64,000 nucleotides of DNA from Aliiroseovarius zhejiangensis (GCF_014656375.1 NZ_BNCH01000001.1:1-64000), one strand, 5' to 3'; positions 47,925 to 58,700 are shown, numbered from the stretch's first letter. Numbers and translations: made by a program. Notes: generated by a model not told the origin, from the sequence alone.

Positions 47925-49742
47925 ATGAGAGCAGCACACATAAAGACATTTCGCAGCTTGATCGGTGCGGTTTCCCTGTCGGTCTTCACCGCGCAGGTCG
48001 GCCTTGCCGAGCCCAAACATGGCATAGCTATGTATGGCGACCCTGCCCTGCCACCGGATTTTGTGTCTCTGCCCCATGTCAACGCCGATGCGCCTAAAGG
48101 CGGCAAGATCATTTTCGCCGAAGCGGGAAGCTATGATTCGCTGCATCCCGTGATCCGAAAAGGCAGCGCACCGTGGCAGTTGCGCTTCATGTTGTTTGAA
48201 AGCCTCATGGGCCGCAGTTACGACGAACCCTTCACGCTTTACGGCCTTCTGGCCGAATCGGTCGAGACGAATGACGCGCGCACATGGGTTGAATACACCC
48301 TGCGCGAAGGCACGCAGTTTTCCGATGGAAGCCCCCTGACCATCGAGGACGTGATGTGGTCCTACGAGGTGCTCGGCACGCTTGGCCACCCGCGTTATCA
48401 CGGGGCCTGGGCCAAGGTGGAAACGATGGAGCAGACCGGTCCCCGCTCTGTCAAGTTCACCTTCAACACCGAAGATCGTGAACTGCCGCTGATCCTGGGG
48501 ATGCGCCCCATCCTGAAAAAGGCGCAGTGGGAGGGGAAGGATTTCGAAGCCTCGGGCGTCGATGTGATCCCGATCGGCTCGTCGCCCTACGTGATCGGTG
48601 ATTTCGAACCCGGTCGCTATCTGACCCTGACGCGTAACCCCGATTATTGGGGCAAGGATGTGCCTTTCATGCAAGGACAGGCCAACCTGGATGAAATCCG
48701 GTTCGACTATTACGGCGACGGCGATGTGACGTTCGAGGCCTTCAAGGCGGGCGAAGCCACCACTCATCGCGAGACGAATCTGCAGAAATGGGCCACTCAG
48801 TTCAATTTCCCGGCGGTTCAATCGGGTGACATCGTGTTGTCCGATATTCCACATCAGCGCCCCACCGGCATCATGGGCTATGTGATGAACACCCGCCGCC
48901 CCGCCTTCTCGGATATCCGTGTACGGGATGCGATGATCCATGCGTTCAATTTCGAGTTCATCAATCAAAGCCTGAACGCTGGCGCGAAGAAGCGCATCCA
49001 GTCCTATTTCCACAACTCGGTCCTTGGGATGGCACCGGGCAAGCCTGCCGAAGGGTTGGTGCGCGAGATGTTGATGGGCTATGACGACCTGCCTGACGGT
49101 GCGGTCGAAGGTTATGCCTTGCCCGTCTCGGACGGATCGGCGCGCAACCGCGCGGGCCTGCGACGTGCGATGGAGCTGATGGAAGAGGCCGGGTGGACCA
49201 TTCAGGACGGCATGATGAAGAACGCCGATGGGCAGCCCTTCACGTTCGAAATCCTGTTGAACACCGGATCGTCCGAAAACCGGCAGGAGATCGACATCTT
49301 CGCCGACGCGCTCGGGCGGATGGGCATCACGCCCACCATCACCTCGGTCGACAGTGCGCAATACAAGGAACGCACCAATGCCTTCGATTTCGACATGGCC
49401 TATTACTGGCGCGGCCTGTCGCTGAGCCCCGGCAACGAACAGCACCTGTATTGGGGATCCGAAAGTGCCGACAAGGAAGGCACCCGCAACTGGATGGGTG
49501 TGAAAAGCGCGGCCATTGACGGGCTCATCGACCAGATGCTGAACGCGCGCGGACAGGACGAATTTCGCGCCGCGACCAAGGCGCTGGACCGCGTGTTGAC
49601 CGCAGGCCGCTATGTCATTCCGCTGGGCTATACCGACCTGTCCCATATCGCCCATGTGAAAGAGCTGAAATACCCCGATCGCATCCCGATGTATGGCGAT
49701 TACCTCGGCTTCCAACCGGAAATCTGGTGGTACGAAGAATAG
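47925..49742 (+). CDS. ABC transporter substrate-binding protein, peptide/oligopeptide type (SBP family 5)
   Basis: 605 residues. A signal peptide covers about 1-28 (FRSLIGAVSLSVFTAQVGLA). The two-lobed periplasmic receptor shows WVEYTLREGTQFSDGSPLTIEDV, the family 5 landmark, and LTLTRNPDYWG. Overall similarity is greatest to YejA-like microcin/oligopeptide receptors. No permease or ATPase genes follow; the next gene is an arsenite pump, so the rest of the transporter must be elsewhere. ATG at 47925 has AAGGAAAA upstream; a TTG directly before it is less likely. Confidence 0.92.
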   Translation: MRAAHIKTFRSLIGAVSLSVFTAQVGLAEPKHGIAMYGDPALPPDFVSLPHVNADAPKGGKIIFAEAGSYDSLHPVIRKGSAPWQLRFMLFESLMGRSYDEPFTLYGLLAESVETNDARTWVEYTLREGTQFSDGSPLTIEDVMWSYEVLGTLGHPRYHGAWAKVETMEQTGPRSVKFTFNTEDRELPLILGMRPILKKAQWEGKDFEASGVDVIPIGSSPYVIGDFEPGRYLTLTRNPDYWGKDVPFMQGQANLDEIRFDYYGDGDVTFEAFKAGEATTHRETNLQKWATQFNFPAVQSGDIVLSDIPHQRPTGIMGYVMNTRRPAFSDIRVRDAMIHAFNFEFINQSLNAGAKKRIQSYFHNSVLGMAPGKPAEGLVREMLMGYDDLPDGAVEGYALPVSDGSARNRAGLRRAMELMEEAGWTIQDGMMKNADGQPFTFEILLNTGSSENRQEIDIFADALGRMGITPTITSVDSAQYKERTNAFDFDMAYYWRGLSLSPGNEQHLYWGSESADKEGTRNWMGVKSAAIDGLIDQMLNARGQDEFRAATKALDRVLTAGRYVIPLGYTDLSHIAHVKELKYPDRIPMYGDYLGFQPEIWWYEE

Positions 49743-49826
49743 GATTGCCCTGCCCCGTTCCCCGCGTTACGGCGCTGTTACAAAGCGCGGATAAACACGC
49801 GTGACTTTTCGGGATCGGAGCATCTG

Positions 49827-50843
49827 ATGGGATTGTTTGAACGGTATCTGTCGCTGTGGGTGGCGCTGTGCATTCTGGCGGGTGTTGTGTTGGGAAACAC
49901 GGCGCCCGACCTGTTTGCGCTGATCGCCGGGGTTGAGTTTGCAAGCGTCAACCTGGTGGTCGCGGTGCTGATCTGGGTCATGATCTATCCGATGATGGTG
50001 CAGGTCGATTTCGCCGCGATCAAGGATATCGGTCGTCGGCCAAAAGGGGTGCTGCTGACGCTGGTGATCAACTGGCTGATCAAGCCCTTCACCATGGCCG
50101 CCCTTGGCTGGTTGTTCTTCCGGGTGGTCTTCGCCGGGTTCGTCGATCCGGAGACAGCCAGCGAATATATCGCGGGCATGATCCTTCTGGGCGTCGCCCC
50201 CTGCACTGCCATGGTCTTTGTCTGGAGCCAACTGACCAAGGGCGATCCGGCCTATACGCTGGTGCAGGTCAGTGTGAATGACGTGATCATGATCTTCGCC
50301 TTCGCCCCCATCGCCGCGTTCCTCCTGGGGATCAGCGACGTCACCGTGCCGTGGCAGACGTTGCTTTTGTCCGTTGTGCTGTATGTCGTGCTGCCGCTGG
50401 CGGCGGGGGTCTGGACCCGCCACCGTCTGATGCGCTCAAGCGAGGCGCGGCTTGACGCTTTCCTTGCCCGTCTGAAACCCTGGTCCGTCATCGGCCTGCT
50501 GGCCACCGTCGTGCTTCTGTTCGGGTTTCAGGCGCAAACCATTCTGGCCCAACCGTTCGCCATCGTGCTGATCGCCATCCCCCTGTTGATCCAGACCTAT
50601 GGCATCTTCGCCCTCGCCTATGGAGCGGCCCGCGCGATGAAACTGCCCCACAACATCGCCGCCCCGGCGTGTATGATCGGCACGTCGAACTTCTTTGAAC
50701 TGGCCGTCGCGGTCGCGATCTCTCTGTTCGGCCTTAACTCCGGCGCGGCGCTGGCCACTGTGGTCGGCGTGCTGGTCGAGGTGCCGGTGATGCTGTCGCT
50801 GGTGGCCTTTGCGAACCGCACGCGGCATTGGTTTGTTAGCTAA
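49827..50843 (+). CDS. acr3: ACR3 family arsenite efflux transporter
   Basis: 338 residues and about ten membrane helices. The conserved cysteine is in [21 protein letters not shown], and [17 protein letters not shown] is the second hallmark. These pumps expel arsenite (and antimonite) driven by the proton gradient. No arsR, arsC or arsH gene accompanies it here, so the gene may be constitutive or controlled from afar. RBS before the ATG is GGGATCGGAG. Confidence 0.9.
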   Translation: MGLFERYLSLWVALCILAGVVLGNTAPDLFALIAGVEFASVNLVVAVLIWVMIYPMMVQVDFAAIKDIGRRPKGVLLTLVINWLIKPFTMAALGWLFFRVVFAGFVDPETASEYIAGMILLGVAPCTAMVFVWSQLTKGDPAYTLVQVSVNDVIMIFAFAPIAAFLLGISDVTVPWQTLLLSVVLYVVLPLAAGVWTRHRLMRSSEARLDAFLARLKPWSVIGLLATVVLLFGFQAQTILAQPFAIVLIAIPLLIQTYGIFALAYGAARAMKLPHNIAAPACMIGTSNFFELAVAVAISLFGLNSGAALATVVGVLVEVPVMLSLVAFANRTRHWFVS

Positions 50844-50865
50844 GGCAACCCCACAGAGCTTGGTT

Positions 50866-50886
50866 TTGCAACAGCTATTGCAACAG
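50866..50886. repeat. Tandem TTGCAACAG repeat downstream of acr3
   Basis: TTGCAACAG occurs at 50866-50874 and again at 50878-50886. The 207-base gap 50844-51050 otherwise shows no gene or terminator. Confidence 0.4.
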
Positions 50887-51050
50887 GTTTCGAGTCACGG
50901 CGCTTAAAGTTCGCAACCAGTTGATACGCGGTTCCTCCGCCGTTTTCTGCACGCAATCAAAGTCAAATCGCGCGATTGTTGATTGATCCAACACAAAGAC
51001 CATGACTGGGAAAGGCGGTATCATTCAACTTTCCGTCGGGAGGAAGGTTT

Positions 51051-51443
51051 ATGGCAAACTGGTTTTCCAAACTGACACTCGCCGTTTTGACCGGGGTATT
51101 AATCTATTGGCTGACTCAAGGTCTGCGAACCGACGCGCCATCGACACAGTCGTCGGCCACCCGTGTGGTTGGGTATCTCGTGGTGTCAGACGGTGGGCAA
51201 GTGCGCAATCTGAATGATTTAGGTGCAGGTGCGACACTTTGCGGGAACAAGTCAACCATCGAAGCGCTTCGTGCTTTTGCACCGCTAGTGACATTCAACT
51301 TGCGCACAGTCCCAACACAGGAGCTTTTCCAAGCTTATCAGGTGGGGCTGTGCAAAGGTGTCCTGTTCCGCCAGCTGACCCAAACCAACGAGGTATTTCC
51401 TGCGGATCTGGCCGGCGGACGGGTGATAGAGATTCGAAGCTAA
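51051..51443 (+). CDS. Uncharacterised exported protein of low GC
   Basis: 130 residues. A single N-terminal membrane helix (LTLAVLTGVLIYWLTQGL) anchors or exports it. The region GATLCGNKSTIEALRAF...QAYQVGLCKGV resembles a piece of family 3 amino-acid-binding proteins, including two cysteines placed as their disulfide, but the lobe is incomplete. GGGAGGAAGG precedes the ATG, so the start is good. GC is visibly lower than in neighbours (the first 60 bases of the gene body have about 47 percent), which suggests recent arrival. No partner genes. Confidence 0.7.
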   Translation: MANWFSKLTLAVLTGVLIYWLTQGLRTDAPSTQSSATRVVGYLVVSDGGQVRNLNDLGAGATLCGNKSTIEALRAFAPLVTFNLRTVPTQELFQAYQVGLCKGVLFRQLTQTNEVFPADLAGGRVIEIRS

Positions 51444-51543
51444 AGCTCTGCAACCACGCAAAACGTGGCGTGCTTGTGTCTTGTTCAGGTTTGAAACAGA
51501 GAGAATTGGACTGCGATCCCTGACCAGGGATGTCTCCCATGGA

Positions 51544-52170
51544 CTACAGCAGCGACGTCACCCACAAGATCGTGGCGTCCTCGGCGCTGGTCGAGATCAC
51601 GTTGTGTCCCATCGAGGCGTCGTAATACGCGCTGTCGCCGCGCCTCATCTCGACCGGTTCATAGAACTCTGTGATCAGGCGGATCGCGCCGGTGAGGACA
51701 TAGAGAAACTCCTCGCCATCATGGCGCACCCAGCCGTCGAACTCGTCGAATGATCGCGCCCGCACCCGTGCGCGATAAGGCAGCATGGTTTTCTTGGTCA
51801 GCGCACCGGCCAACAGCTCATGTTCATAGGTGGTGGTGGCATGGGCAGCGCCCTCGCCCGTTTTTGTCACCGTCATACGGCCCGACACCTGCGCGGCTTT
51901 TGGCGCGGTGAACAGTTGCGGGACCGAGATTTCCAGCCCCACCGCCAGCTTTTTCAACGCCTCATAGGTCGGCGACATCTGACCGTTTTCGATCTTCGAC
52001 AGGGTCGACCGGGCCAGCCCCGCCTGCCGCGCCGCCTGCTCCAATGTCCAGCCGCGCGATTTGCGCAGGTCCCGCACGCGCGCGCCAAGGTCCAGCGGGC
52101 TGGGATCGGGGCGGTCATCCCCGTTCTCACGGGCCAGTCGGATCAGGCTGGGTTGTTCGGGCGTGGTCAT
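51544..52170 (-). CDS. XRE family regulator with cupin domain
   Basis: 208 residues. The helix-turn-helix at about 28-82 contains WTLEQAARQAGLARSTLSKIENGQMSPTYEALKKLA. The cupin sensor domain (about 120-205) has VRHDGEEFLYVLTGAIRLI and the second cupin motif near YDASMGHNVIS. This type often senses a small organic acid or amine. Divergent from the acyl-CoA synthetase gene across 79 bases, which makes that gene its likely target. Confidence 0.93.
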   Translation of the reverse strand: MTTPEQPSLIRLARENGDDRPDPSPLDLGARVRDLRKSRGWTLEQAARQAGLARSTLSKIENGQMSPTYEALKKLAVGLEISVPQLFTAPKAAQVSGRMTVTKTGEGAAHATTTYEHELLAGALTKKTMLPYRARVRARSFDEFDGWVRHDGEEFLYVLTGAIRLITEFYEPVEMRRGDSAYYDASMGHNVISTSAEDATILWVTSLL

Positions 52171-52249
52171 GCGCTTTCAATACACGGAAACCGGTGTGAT
52201 GCAACTGCATGCCCTTGCAAGTTGCGCACCCCCTTGGCACATCTGGGCG

Positions 52250-53794
52250 ATGTTGTCCGAATTTCGCCCCACCGCCCCGCTGCCCGCCCCGCCCGAGACT
52301 TTCAACATGGCGCGCTATGTGCTGTCCCATGCGATGGACCTTGGCGACAAGACGGCGCTAGCGGTGGTGACGCCTGACGGGACGGGTGAAACACACTGGA
52401 CCTTCGCCCAGCTTGAGCGAGCGGTGCGCGGCGTTGCAGGCGGGTTGCTGGCACGCGGGCTTGCGCCCGGCGACCGGGTGCTTCTGCGTCTTGGCAACAC
52501 GGTGGACTTTCCGCTGGCCTTTCTGGGCGCGATTGCGGCGGGGCTGGTGCCGGTGCCGACCTCGTCGCAACTGACCGGGGCTGAGATCACCAAGATGTCG
52601 GCCATGGTTGCCCCCAGCCTGATCGTGGCGGGTGACGGGATCGCATTGCCCTCGGGCACCGACGCGCCGGTTCTGGACCGAGACGCGCTGCACGCGCTGG
52701 CAAGCCATACGCCAGCGCCGTTTCACATGGGGGACCCGGAGCAGCCGGGCTACATCGTGTTCACCTCCGGCACCTCAGGCAAGGCGCGGGCCGTGGTGCA
52801 TGCCCATCGCGCCATCTGGGCGCGGCAGATGATGTGGGAGGGCTGGTACGGGTTGACCCGCGACGACCGTTTGATGCATGCGGGCGCGTTCAACTGGACC
52901 TATACACTGGGCACCGGGTTGATGGACCCGTGGTCGGCAGGCGCGACCGCTCTGATCCCGGCAGCCGGGACAGGTTCGGATCAATTGGGCGCGCTTCTGG
53001 CCCGCGAACGTGTCACGATTTTTGCCGCCGCGCCCGGCGTTTATCGCCAGATGCTGCGCGCGCCCCTGCCAGCCCTGCCCGCTTTGCGCCACGGCCTCTC
53101 GGCAGGTGAAAAGCTGCCCGCAACCACCCGCGAGCATTGGGTCAGCGCCACTCAGACCCCAATCCACGAGGCGTATGGCATGTCGGAATGCTCGACCTTC
53201 ATTTCCGGTGCGCCGGACCACCCGGCACCGCCCGGCACGCTGGGCTTTCCGCAGCCCGGGCGTCATGTCGCCGTGCTGGATGAGGATGGCCGTATCGTCC
53301 CGCGCGGCACTCCGGGCATCATGGCGGTGCACCGCAGCGATCCGGGTCTGATGCTCGGCTATCTTGGCGCCGAACAAGACACAAAGAACCGCTTTTCTGG
53401 CGATTGGTTCCTGACCGGCGACACCGTCAGCATGGGGCCAGACAGCGCCATCAGTTTTGAAGGACGGTCGGACGACATCATGAATGCCGGTGGCTTCCGC
53501 GTCTCTCCGATCGAGGTCGAAGCCGCCATGACCCTGCATCCCGACGTTCACGAAGCCGCCTGCGCCGAGGTCGCGGTCAAGGATGATGCGACGGTGATTG
53601 CCTGTTTCTACACACCTGAAACCGGGCCGGTTCAGTCGGACGAGCTTTCGGCCCATGCCCACGCCCAGCTTGCGCATTACAAGTGCCCCCGGCTGTTCAT
53701 CGCGCTGGAGGCGCTGCCGCGCGGCGCCAACAACAAACTGCTGCGGGGCACCTTGCGCGCACAGTTCGAAGCAGGCGCGCTGACCACGCTGTGA
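52250..53794 (+). CDS. AMP-binding acyl-CoA synthetase
   Basis: 514 residues, adenylate-forming enzyme. ATP-binding P-loop is YIVFTSGTSGKARAVVHAH; the A5 motif is EAYGMSECS; A7 is WFLTGDTV; A8 is FEGRSDDIMNAGGFRVSPIEVEA; the A10 lysine is in PRGANNKLLRG. It activates a carboxylic acid as CoA thioester; class resembles benzoate-CoA or acetyl-CoA-ligase-like enzymes but the acid cannot be named. The start at 52250 is the first that matches family N-termini (MLSEFRPTAPLP); ribosome site is weak. Confidence 0.9.
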   Translation: MLSEFRPTAPLPAPPETFNMARYVLSHAMDLGDKTALAVVTPDGTGETHWTFAQLERAVRGVAGGLLARGLAPGDRVLLRLGNTVDFPLAFLGAIAAGLVPVPTSSQLTGAEITKMSAMVAPSLIVAGDGIALPSGTDAPVLDRDALHALASHTPAPFHMGDPEQPGYIVFTSGTSGKARAVVHAHRAIWARQMMWEGWYGLTRDDRLMHAGAFNWTYTLGTGLMDPWSAGATALIPAAGTGSDQLGALLARERVTIFAAAPGVYRQMLRAPLPALPALRHGLSAGEKLPATTREHWVSATQTPIHEAYGMSECSTFISGAPDHPAPPGTLGFPQPGRHVAVLDEDGRIVPRGTPGIMAVHRSDPGLMLGYLGAEQDTKNRFSGDWFLTGDTVSMGPDSAISFEGRSDDIMNAGGFRVSPIEVEAAMTLHPDVHEAACAEVAVKDDATVIACFYTPETGPVQSDELSAHAHAQLAHYKCPRLFIALEALPRGANNKLLRGTLRAQFEAGALTTL

Positions 53795-53853
53795 TCCACG
53801 ACACTTCCCATCCCTGACATTCCTCGCTAGAGATTTCGGTCAAGGAGACCCAC

Positions 53854-54516
53854 ATGATCCGCCTTGATATCTTTTCCGACCCGATCTGTCCCTGGTGCTA
53901 TATCGGCAAATCCCGACTGGACCGCGCGCTGGAAGCGCGGCCCGATCATCCCTTCAAGGTCGAATGGCACCCCTTTCAGCTGAACCCGGACATGCCGAAA
54001 GAGGGGATGGACCGGCGCGCCTACCTGGAAGCGAAATTTGGCGGACAGGACGGGGCTGTGAAGGCTTATCTTCCCGTGATGAGCGAGGCCGAAGCGTCGG
54101 GGGTCGAGATCAATCTGGACGCCATCGCGCGCACGCCCAACACGTTGGATGCGCACCGGTTGATCCACTGGGCGGGGATCGAAAGGAAGCAGAATGCGGT
54201 GGTCGATCGCCTGTTTCGCGCCTATTTCGTCGATGGGATCGACATCGGCGACCCGGCCGAACTGGTCAGGATCGCACGCGCGGCGGGAATGGATGGTGAC
54301 GTGGTGGCGCGGCTTTTGTCGTCGGACGCGGATGCGGATGACCTACGCGCCCGCGACGCAGATGCCCGCCGCAAAGGGGTGCAATCCGTGCCGACCTTCG
54401 TGGTGGCCAACCAGCATGTCGTGCCGGGTGCGCAACCGACCGAGCTTTGGACGCAGGTGATCGACGACCTGGCCGAACAATTGCGCGACGGGGCTACCGA
54501 AAGCCCCGAAGCGTGA
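53854..54516 (+). CDS. DsbA family (FrnE-like) oxidoreductase
   Basis: 220 residues. Active-site CPWC is in FSDPICPWCYIGKSRL at about 9-16, and the cis-proline side is GVQSVPTFVV. No signal peptide, so it is a cytoplasmic FrnE/2-hydroxychromene-2-carboxylate isomerase-like thioredoxin-fold protein. AAGGAG lies upstream of the start. Its stop overlaps the GTG of the following exporter. Confidence 0.92.
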   Translation: MIRLDIFSDPICPWCYIGKSRLDRALEARPDHPFKVEWHPFQLNPDMPKEGMDRRAYLEAKFGGQDGAVKAYLPVMSEAEASGVEINLDAIARTPNTLDAHRLIHWAGIERKQNAVVDRLFRAYFVDGIDIGDPAELVRIARAAGMDGDVVARLLSSDADADDLRARDADARRKGVQSVPTFVVANQHVVPGAQPTELWTQVIDDLAEQLRDGATESPEA

Positions 54517-55733
54517 CATCCCGCCCCTTTCCGCCACAGACCCCGCTTCGCCTGCGCGAATATGTGCTGTTGATCGCGGCCTTATTCTCGATGGTGGCGT
54601 TCTCGATCGACTCGATCCTGCCCGCCCTGCCCGAGATCGGGGCGCAACTGGTGCCCGACGACATCAACAAGGCACAGCTTTTGATCAGCGCCTTCGTCAT
54701 CGGCGCGGGATTGGGACAACTGATTTTCGGCCCCTTATCTGACAGTATGGGGCGCCGCTTTTCGCTGTCGATGGGGATGCTGCTTTACATGGCAGCCGCC
54801 TTTGCCGCCCTCTGGGCGCAAACGCTCGAAACGATCCTGTTCTGGCGCTTCGTGCAGGGTCTGGGCGCCGCAGGGCCACGCACCTGCGGCATGGCGATGA
54901 CCCGCGATTTGTACGAGGGGCGCCAGATGGCGCGGGTAAACTCGATGGCCTTCGGGTTCTTCGTCTTCGTCCCCGCCGTCGCCCCGATGATCGGGCAGTG
55001 GATCGTTCTGGGTTTTGGCTGGCGGCAGATGTTCACCGCCTATATCCTGCTGGCCGCCGTGATCCTTGGATGGTTCCTGCTGCGCCAACCTGAAACGCTG
55101 CCGCCTGAACGGCGGCGCCCGCTGTCCCTGCGGCCCACCCTGCAAGCCTTCAGGCTGGTTCTGCAAACACGGGTTACGCTGATTTACATGGCGATCATCA
55201 CCCTGGCCTTTGGACAGCTCATGTCCTTCATCAGCTCGGCGCAGCAGATCTTTGTCGACGTGTTGGGAGCAGGTACGAATTTTCCATATTACTTCGCGAT
55301 GGTGACGGTTTTTTCCGCCGCATCCGGGTTTCTGAACGCGCAACTGGTGATGCGGCTTGGCATGCGAAGGCTGGCGTTGGTGGGCTTTGCCACGCAAACG
55401 GTGCTGGCCTCTTTGACGCTTTTCGCATGGTGGGTGCTGGCCCCAGACGGTGCGTTTGCGTTGTGGCTGTTCTGCGGCTGGGCGACGACGCTGTTCTTCC
55501 TGAACGGGCTGAGCTTCGGCAATCTGAACGCGCTGGCCATTCAGCCTTTGGGTCATGTGGCAGGCACCGCCGCCGCGGTCATTGGCGCCGTGCCGACCGT
55601 TGCAGCCATCGCCATCGCCGCCCCGGTGGGGCTGGCCTTCAATGGCACGCCCTTTCCCTTGCTGATCGGGGTTGTCCTTTGTTCTGCGGCGGCCTGGGCG
55701 CTGATGCAGTTGGACCGGGGGAACATGAACTAA
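54513..55733 (+). CDS. Bcr/CflA-type multidrug efflux MFS transporter
   Basis: 406 residues, twelve predicted membrane helices. The Bcr/CflA group features are AFSIDSILPALPEIGAQL in helix 1, GQLIFGPLSDSMGRRF (MFS motif A) and RFVQGLGAAGPRT near helix 5. Exporters of this group expel drugs or sulfonamide-type compounds. GTG at 54513 overlaps the stop of the DsbA-like gene; the 3' end overlaps mfd by 4 bases on the other strand. Confidence 0.9.
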   Translation: MTSRPFPPQTPLRLREYVLLIAALFSMVAFSIDSILPALPEIGAQLVPDDINKAQLLISAFVIGAGLGQLIFGPLSDSMGRRFSLSMGMLLYMAAAFAALWAQTLETILFWRFVQGLGAAGPRTCGMAMTRDLYEGRQMARVNSMAFGFFVFVPAVAPMIGQWIVLGFGWRQMFTAYILLAAVILGWFLLRQPETLPPERRRPLSLRPTLQAFRLVLQTRVTLIYMAIITLAFGQLMSFISSAQQIFVDVLGAGTNFPYYFAMVTVFSAASGFLNAQLVMRLGMRRLALVGFATQTVLASLTLFAWWVLAPDGAFALWLFCGWATTLFFLNGLSFGNLNALAIQPLGHVAGTAAAVIGAVPTVAAIAIAAPVGLAFNGTPFPLLIGVVLCSAAAWALMQLDRGNMN

Positions 55734-58700
55734 GACGCGGTGGGTTTGGCTTTCTCAGCCTTCGCTCGCGCGTCTTTCACCTTCATTGCCAAATCCTGCG
55801 CGATGGCAAACGCCCCCTTGATCTTGTCGGAGGTCTTGCGCCAGTCGCGGCGCACGACGATTTTGTTGTCACGCACCTTGGCCAACCCGTTCTGGGCGTG
55901 AATGAACTCGACCAACCCTTCGGGCGAGGCGAATTTGTCATTGTGAAACTGGATCGTCGCGCCTTTCGGCCCGCCGTCCAGCTTGGCGATGCCAGCCCGT
56001 TTGCACATGCCTTTGATCCGAACCACCAGAAGCAAGGTGTTCACCTCTTTCGGAAGCGGCCCGAAGCGGTCGATCAGTTCGGCGGCGAAGCCTTCAAGCT
56101 CGACCTTGGTAGACAGCGATGACAGGCGCCGATACAAGCCAAGCCGCACATCAAGGTCTGGCACGTAACTATCTGGTATCAAAACAGGAACGCCCAGATT
56201 GATCTGCGGCGCCCATGTGCTGTCGGCATCCGTCAACCCCTCCAACTCGCCCGCCTTGATCTTGGCAATCGCCTCTTCCAGCATCTGCTGGTAAAGCTCG
56301 TAGCCCACTTCGCGCATCTGGCCGGACTGCTCTTCGCCCACCAGATTGCCCGCGCCGCGAATGTCCAGATCCTGACTGGCCAGCGTGAAACCCGCCCCCA
56401 GAGCATCCAGCGATCCCAGAACCCGCAGACGTTTCTCGGCAGTTGGTGTCAGCGGCACACGCGGCTTGGTGGTAAGATAGGCATAGGCGCGGGTTTTCGA
56501 GCGCCCCACCCGGCCCCGGATCTGGTAAAGCTGCGCCAGTCCAAACATGTCGGCGCGGTGAATTATCATCGTGTTCGCGGTCGGAATGTCGATGCCGCTT
56601 TCCACAATCGTGGTCGCCAGAAGCACATCATACTTTCCGTCATAAAACGCGTTCATGCGCCGGTCCAGCTCACCCGCCGCCATCTGACCATGCGCCACCA
56701 CGAAGGACACTTCGGGGACGTGATCGGTCAGGAAGGCCTCGATCTCGGGCAGATCCTTGATCCGTGGCACCACGAAAAAGCTCTGCCCGCCGCGATAATG
56801 TTCCCGCAACAGCGCCTCGCGAATGGTGACGCTGTCGAATTCGGACACATAGGTGCGGATCGACAGGCGGTCCACCGGCGGGGTGCCGATGATCGACAGA
56901 TCACGCACACCGGACAGAGACATTTGCAGGGTGCGCGGGATGGGCGTGGCCGACAGCGTCAGCACATGCACGTCCGAGCGCATTTCCTTCAGCCGTTCCT
57001 TGTGCCCCACGCCGAACCGTTGTTCTTCATCGACAATCAACAACCCAAGGTTCTGAAACCGCACGTCTTTCGCGAGCAACGCATGCGTGCCGACGACAAT
57101 ATCCACGGTGCCGCGCGACAAGCCCTCGCGCGTCAGCTTCGCCTCGCGTTGCCCGACAAAACGGCTGAGTTGCCCAACCTGCATGGGAAAGCCCCGGAAC
57201 CGTTCAGAGAAACTTTTGTAATGCTGTCGCGCCAGCAACGTGGTGGGTGCGATCACCGCGACCTGCTGGCCCGACAGCGCCGCCACAAAGGCCGCGCGCA
57301 TGGCCACCTCGGTCTTGCCAAAACCCACATCGCCGCAGACCAGCCGGTCCATCGGGCGGCCCGAGGACAGGTCGCTCAGCACGTCCTCGATGGCGCCAAG
57401 CTGATCTTCGGTCTCTTGATACGGGAACCGGGCCGAGAACTCTTCCCACGCGTGGTGGGGTGCGTCCAGCACCGGCGCTTTGCGCAGCTCGCGTTCCGCC
57501 GCCAGCCGGATCAGCTTGTCGGCAATCTCGCGGATACGTTCCTTCAGCTTGGCCTTCTTGGCCTGCCATGCACCACCGCCCAGCTTGTCCAACAGCCCGG
57601 TGTCCTGCCCGAATTTCGACAGAAGCTCGATGTTTTCGACCGGCACGAACAAACGGTCGCCACCTGCATACTTCAACGCCAGACATTCATGTGGCGCGCC
57701 CATGGCGGTCACGGTTTCCAGACCCGTGAACTTGCCGACGCCGTGATCGACATGAACGATCAGGTCGCCCGCCGACAGGCCCTGCGCTTCGGTCAGGAAG
57801 TTTTCGGCGCGGCGCTTGCGCTTGGGGGCGCGGATCAGGCGGTCGCCCAGCACGTCCTGTTCGGAAATCACCGTCAGATCGGGGCCTTCAAACCCGTGTT
57901 CCAACGGCCAGACGGTCAGATAGACGCCGCCTTTGCCATCCGGCACATCGCGGAAATCGGTGATCCGTGTGGTGGCGATCAGGCCTTCATCCGCCAACAG
58001 CCCCTGCAACCGTTCCCGCGCGCCATCGGAATAGGACGCAACGATCACTGGCGCGTCATCTTTCGCGGCAATATGGTCGGTCAACGATTTGAACAGGTTG
58101 ATATTTTCCTGCTGCCGTTCCGGCGCGAAGTTGCGCCCGATGCGCCCGCCGCCATCCAAAACACCGGGACCGGTGGCTTGCGGAAGCGCGGCGAACTGCA
58201 CCACGCGGGTGTCTGCCAATGTGGCCTCCCACGCCGTATCATCAAGATACAGAAGCTCCGGCGGACAGGGTTTATAGACCGTGTCCATCCGGTTCTTTGC
58301 CGTCATCGCGATCTTGCGGGTCTCGTACTGGTCAACAATCGACTCCCACCGGCTGAGGCGGGCGGGTGTCAGGTGATCGTCCAGCATCACGGATGCATCG
58401 GGCACGTAGTCAAATATCGTCTCAAGCCGGTCGTGGAAGAACGGCAGCCAGTGTTCGTTCCCCTGATGCTTGCGCCCCGCCGAAATGGCTTCGTACAGCG
58501 GATCGTCGGACCCGGCCGCGCCAAACTCGATCCGGTAGTTCTGACGAAACCGGGTGATCGCCGCCGCATCCAGAATAACCTCGGACACCGGGGCCAGTTC
58601 GATGGATTTCAGTGTGTCGGTCGTGCGCTGCGTCACCGGGTCAAAACGGCGAATGCCGTCCAGCACGTCGCCGAACAGGTCCAGCCGCACCGGGCCGTCA

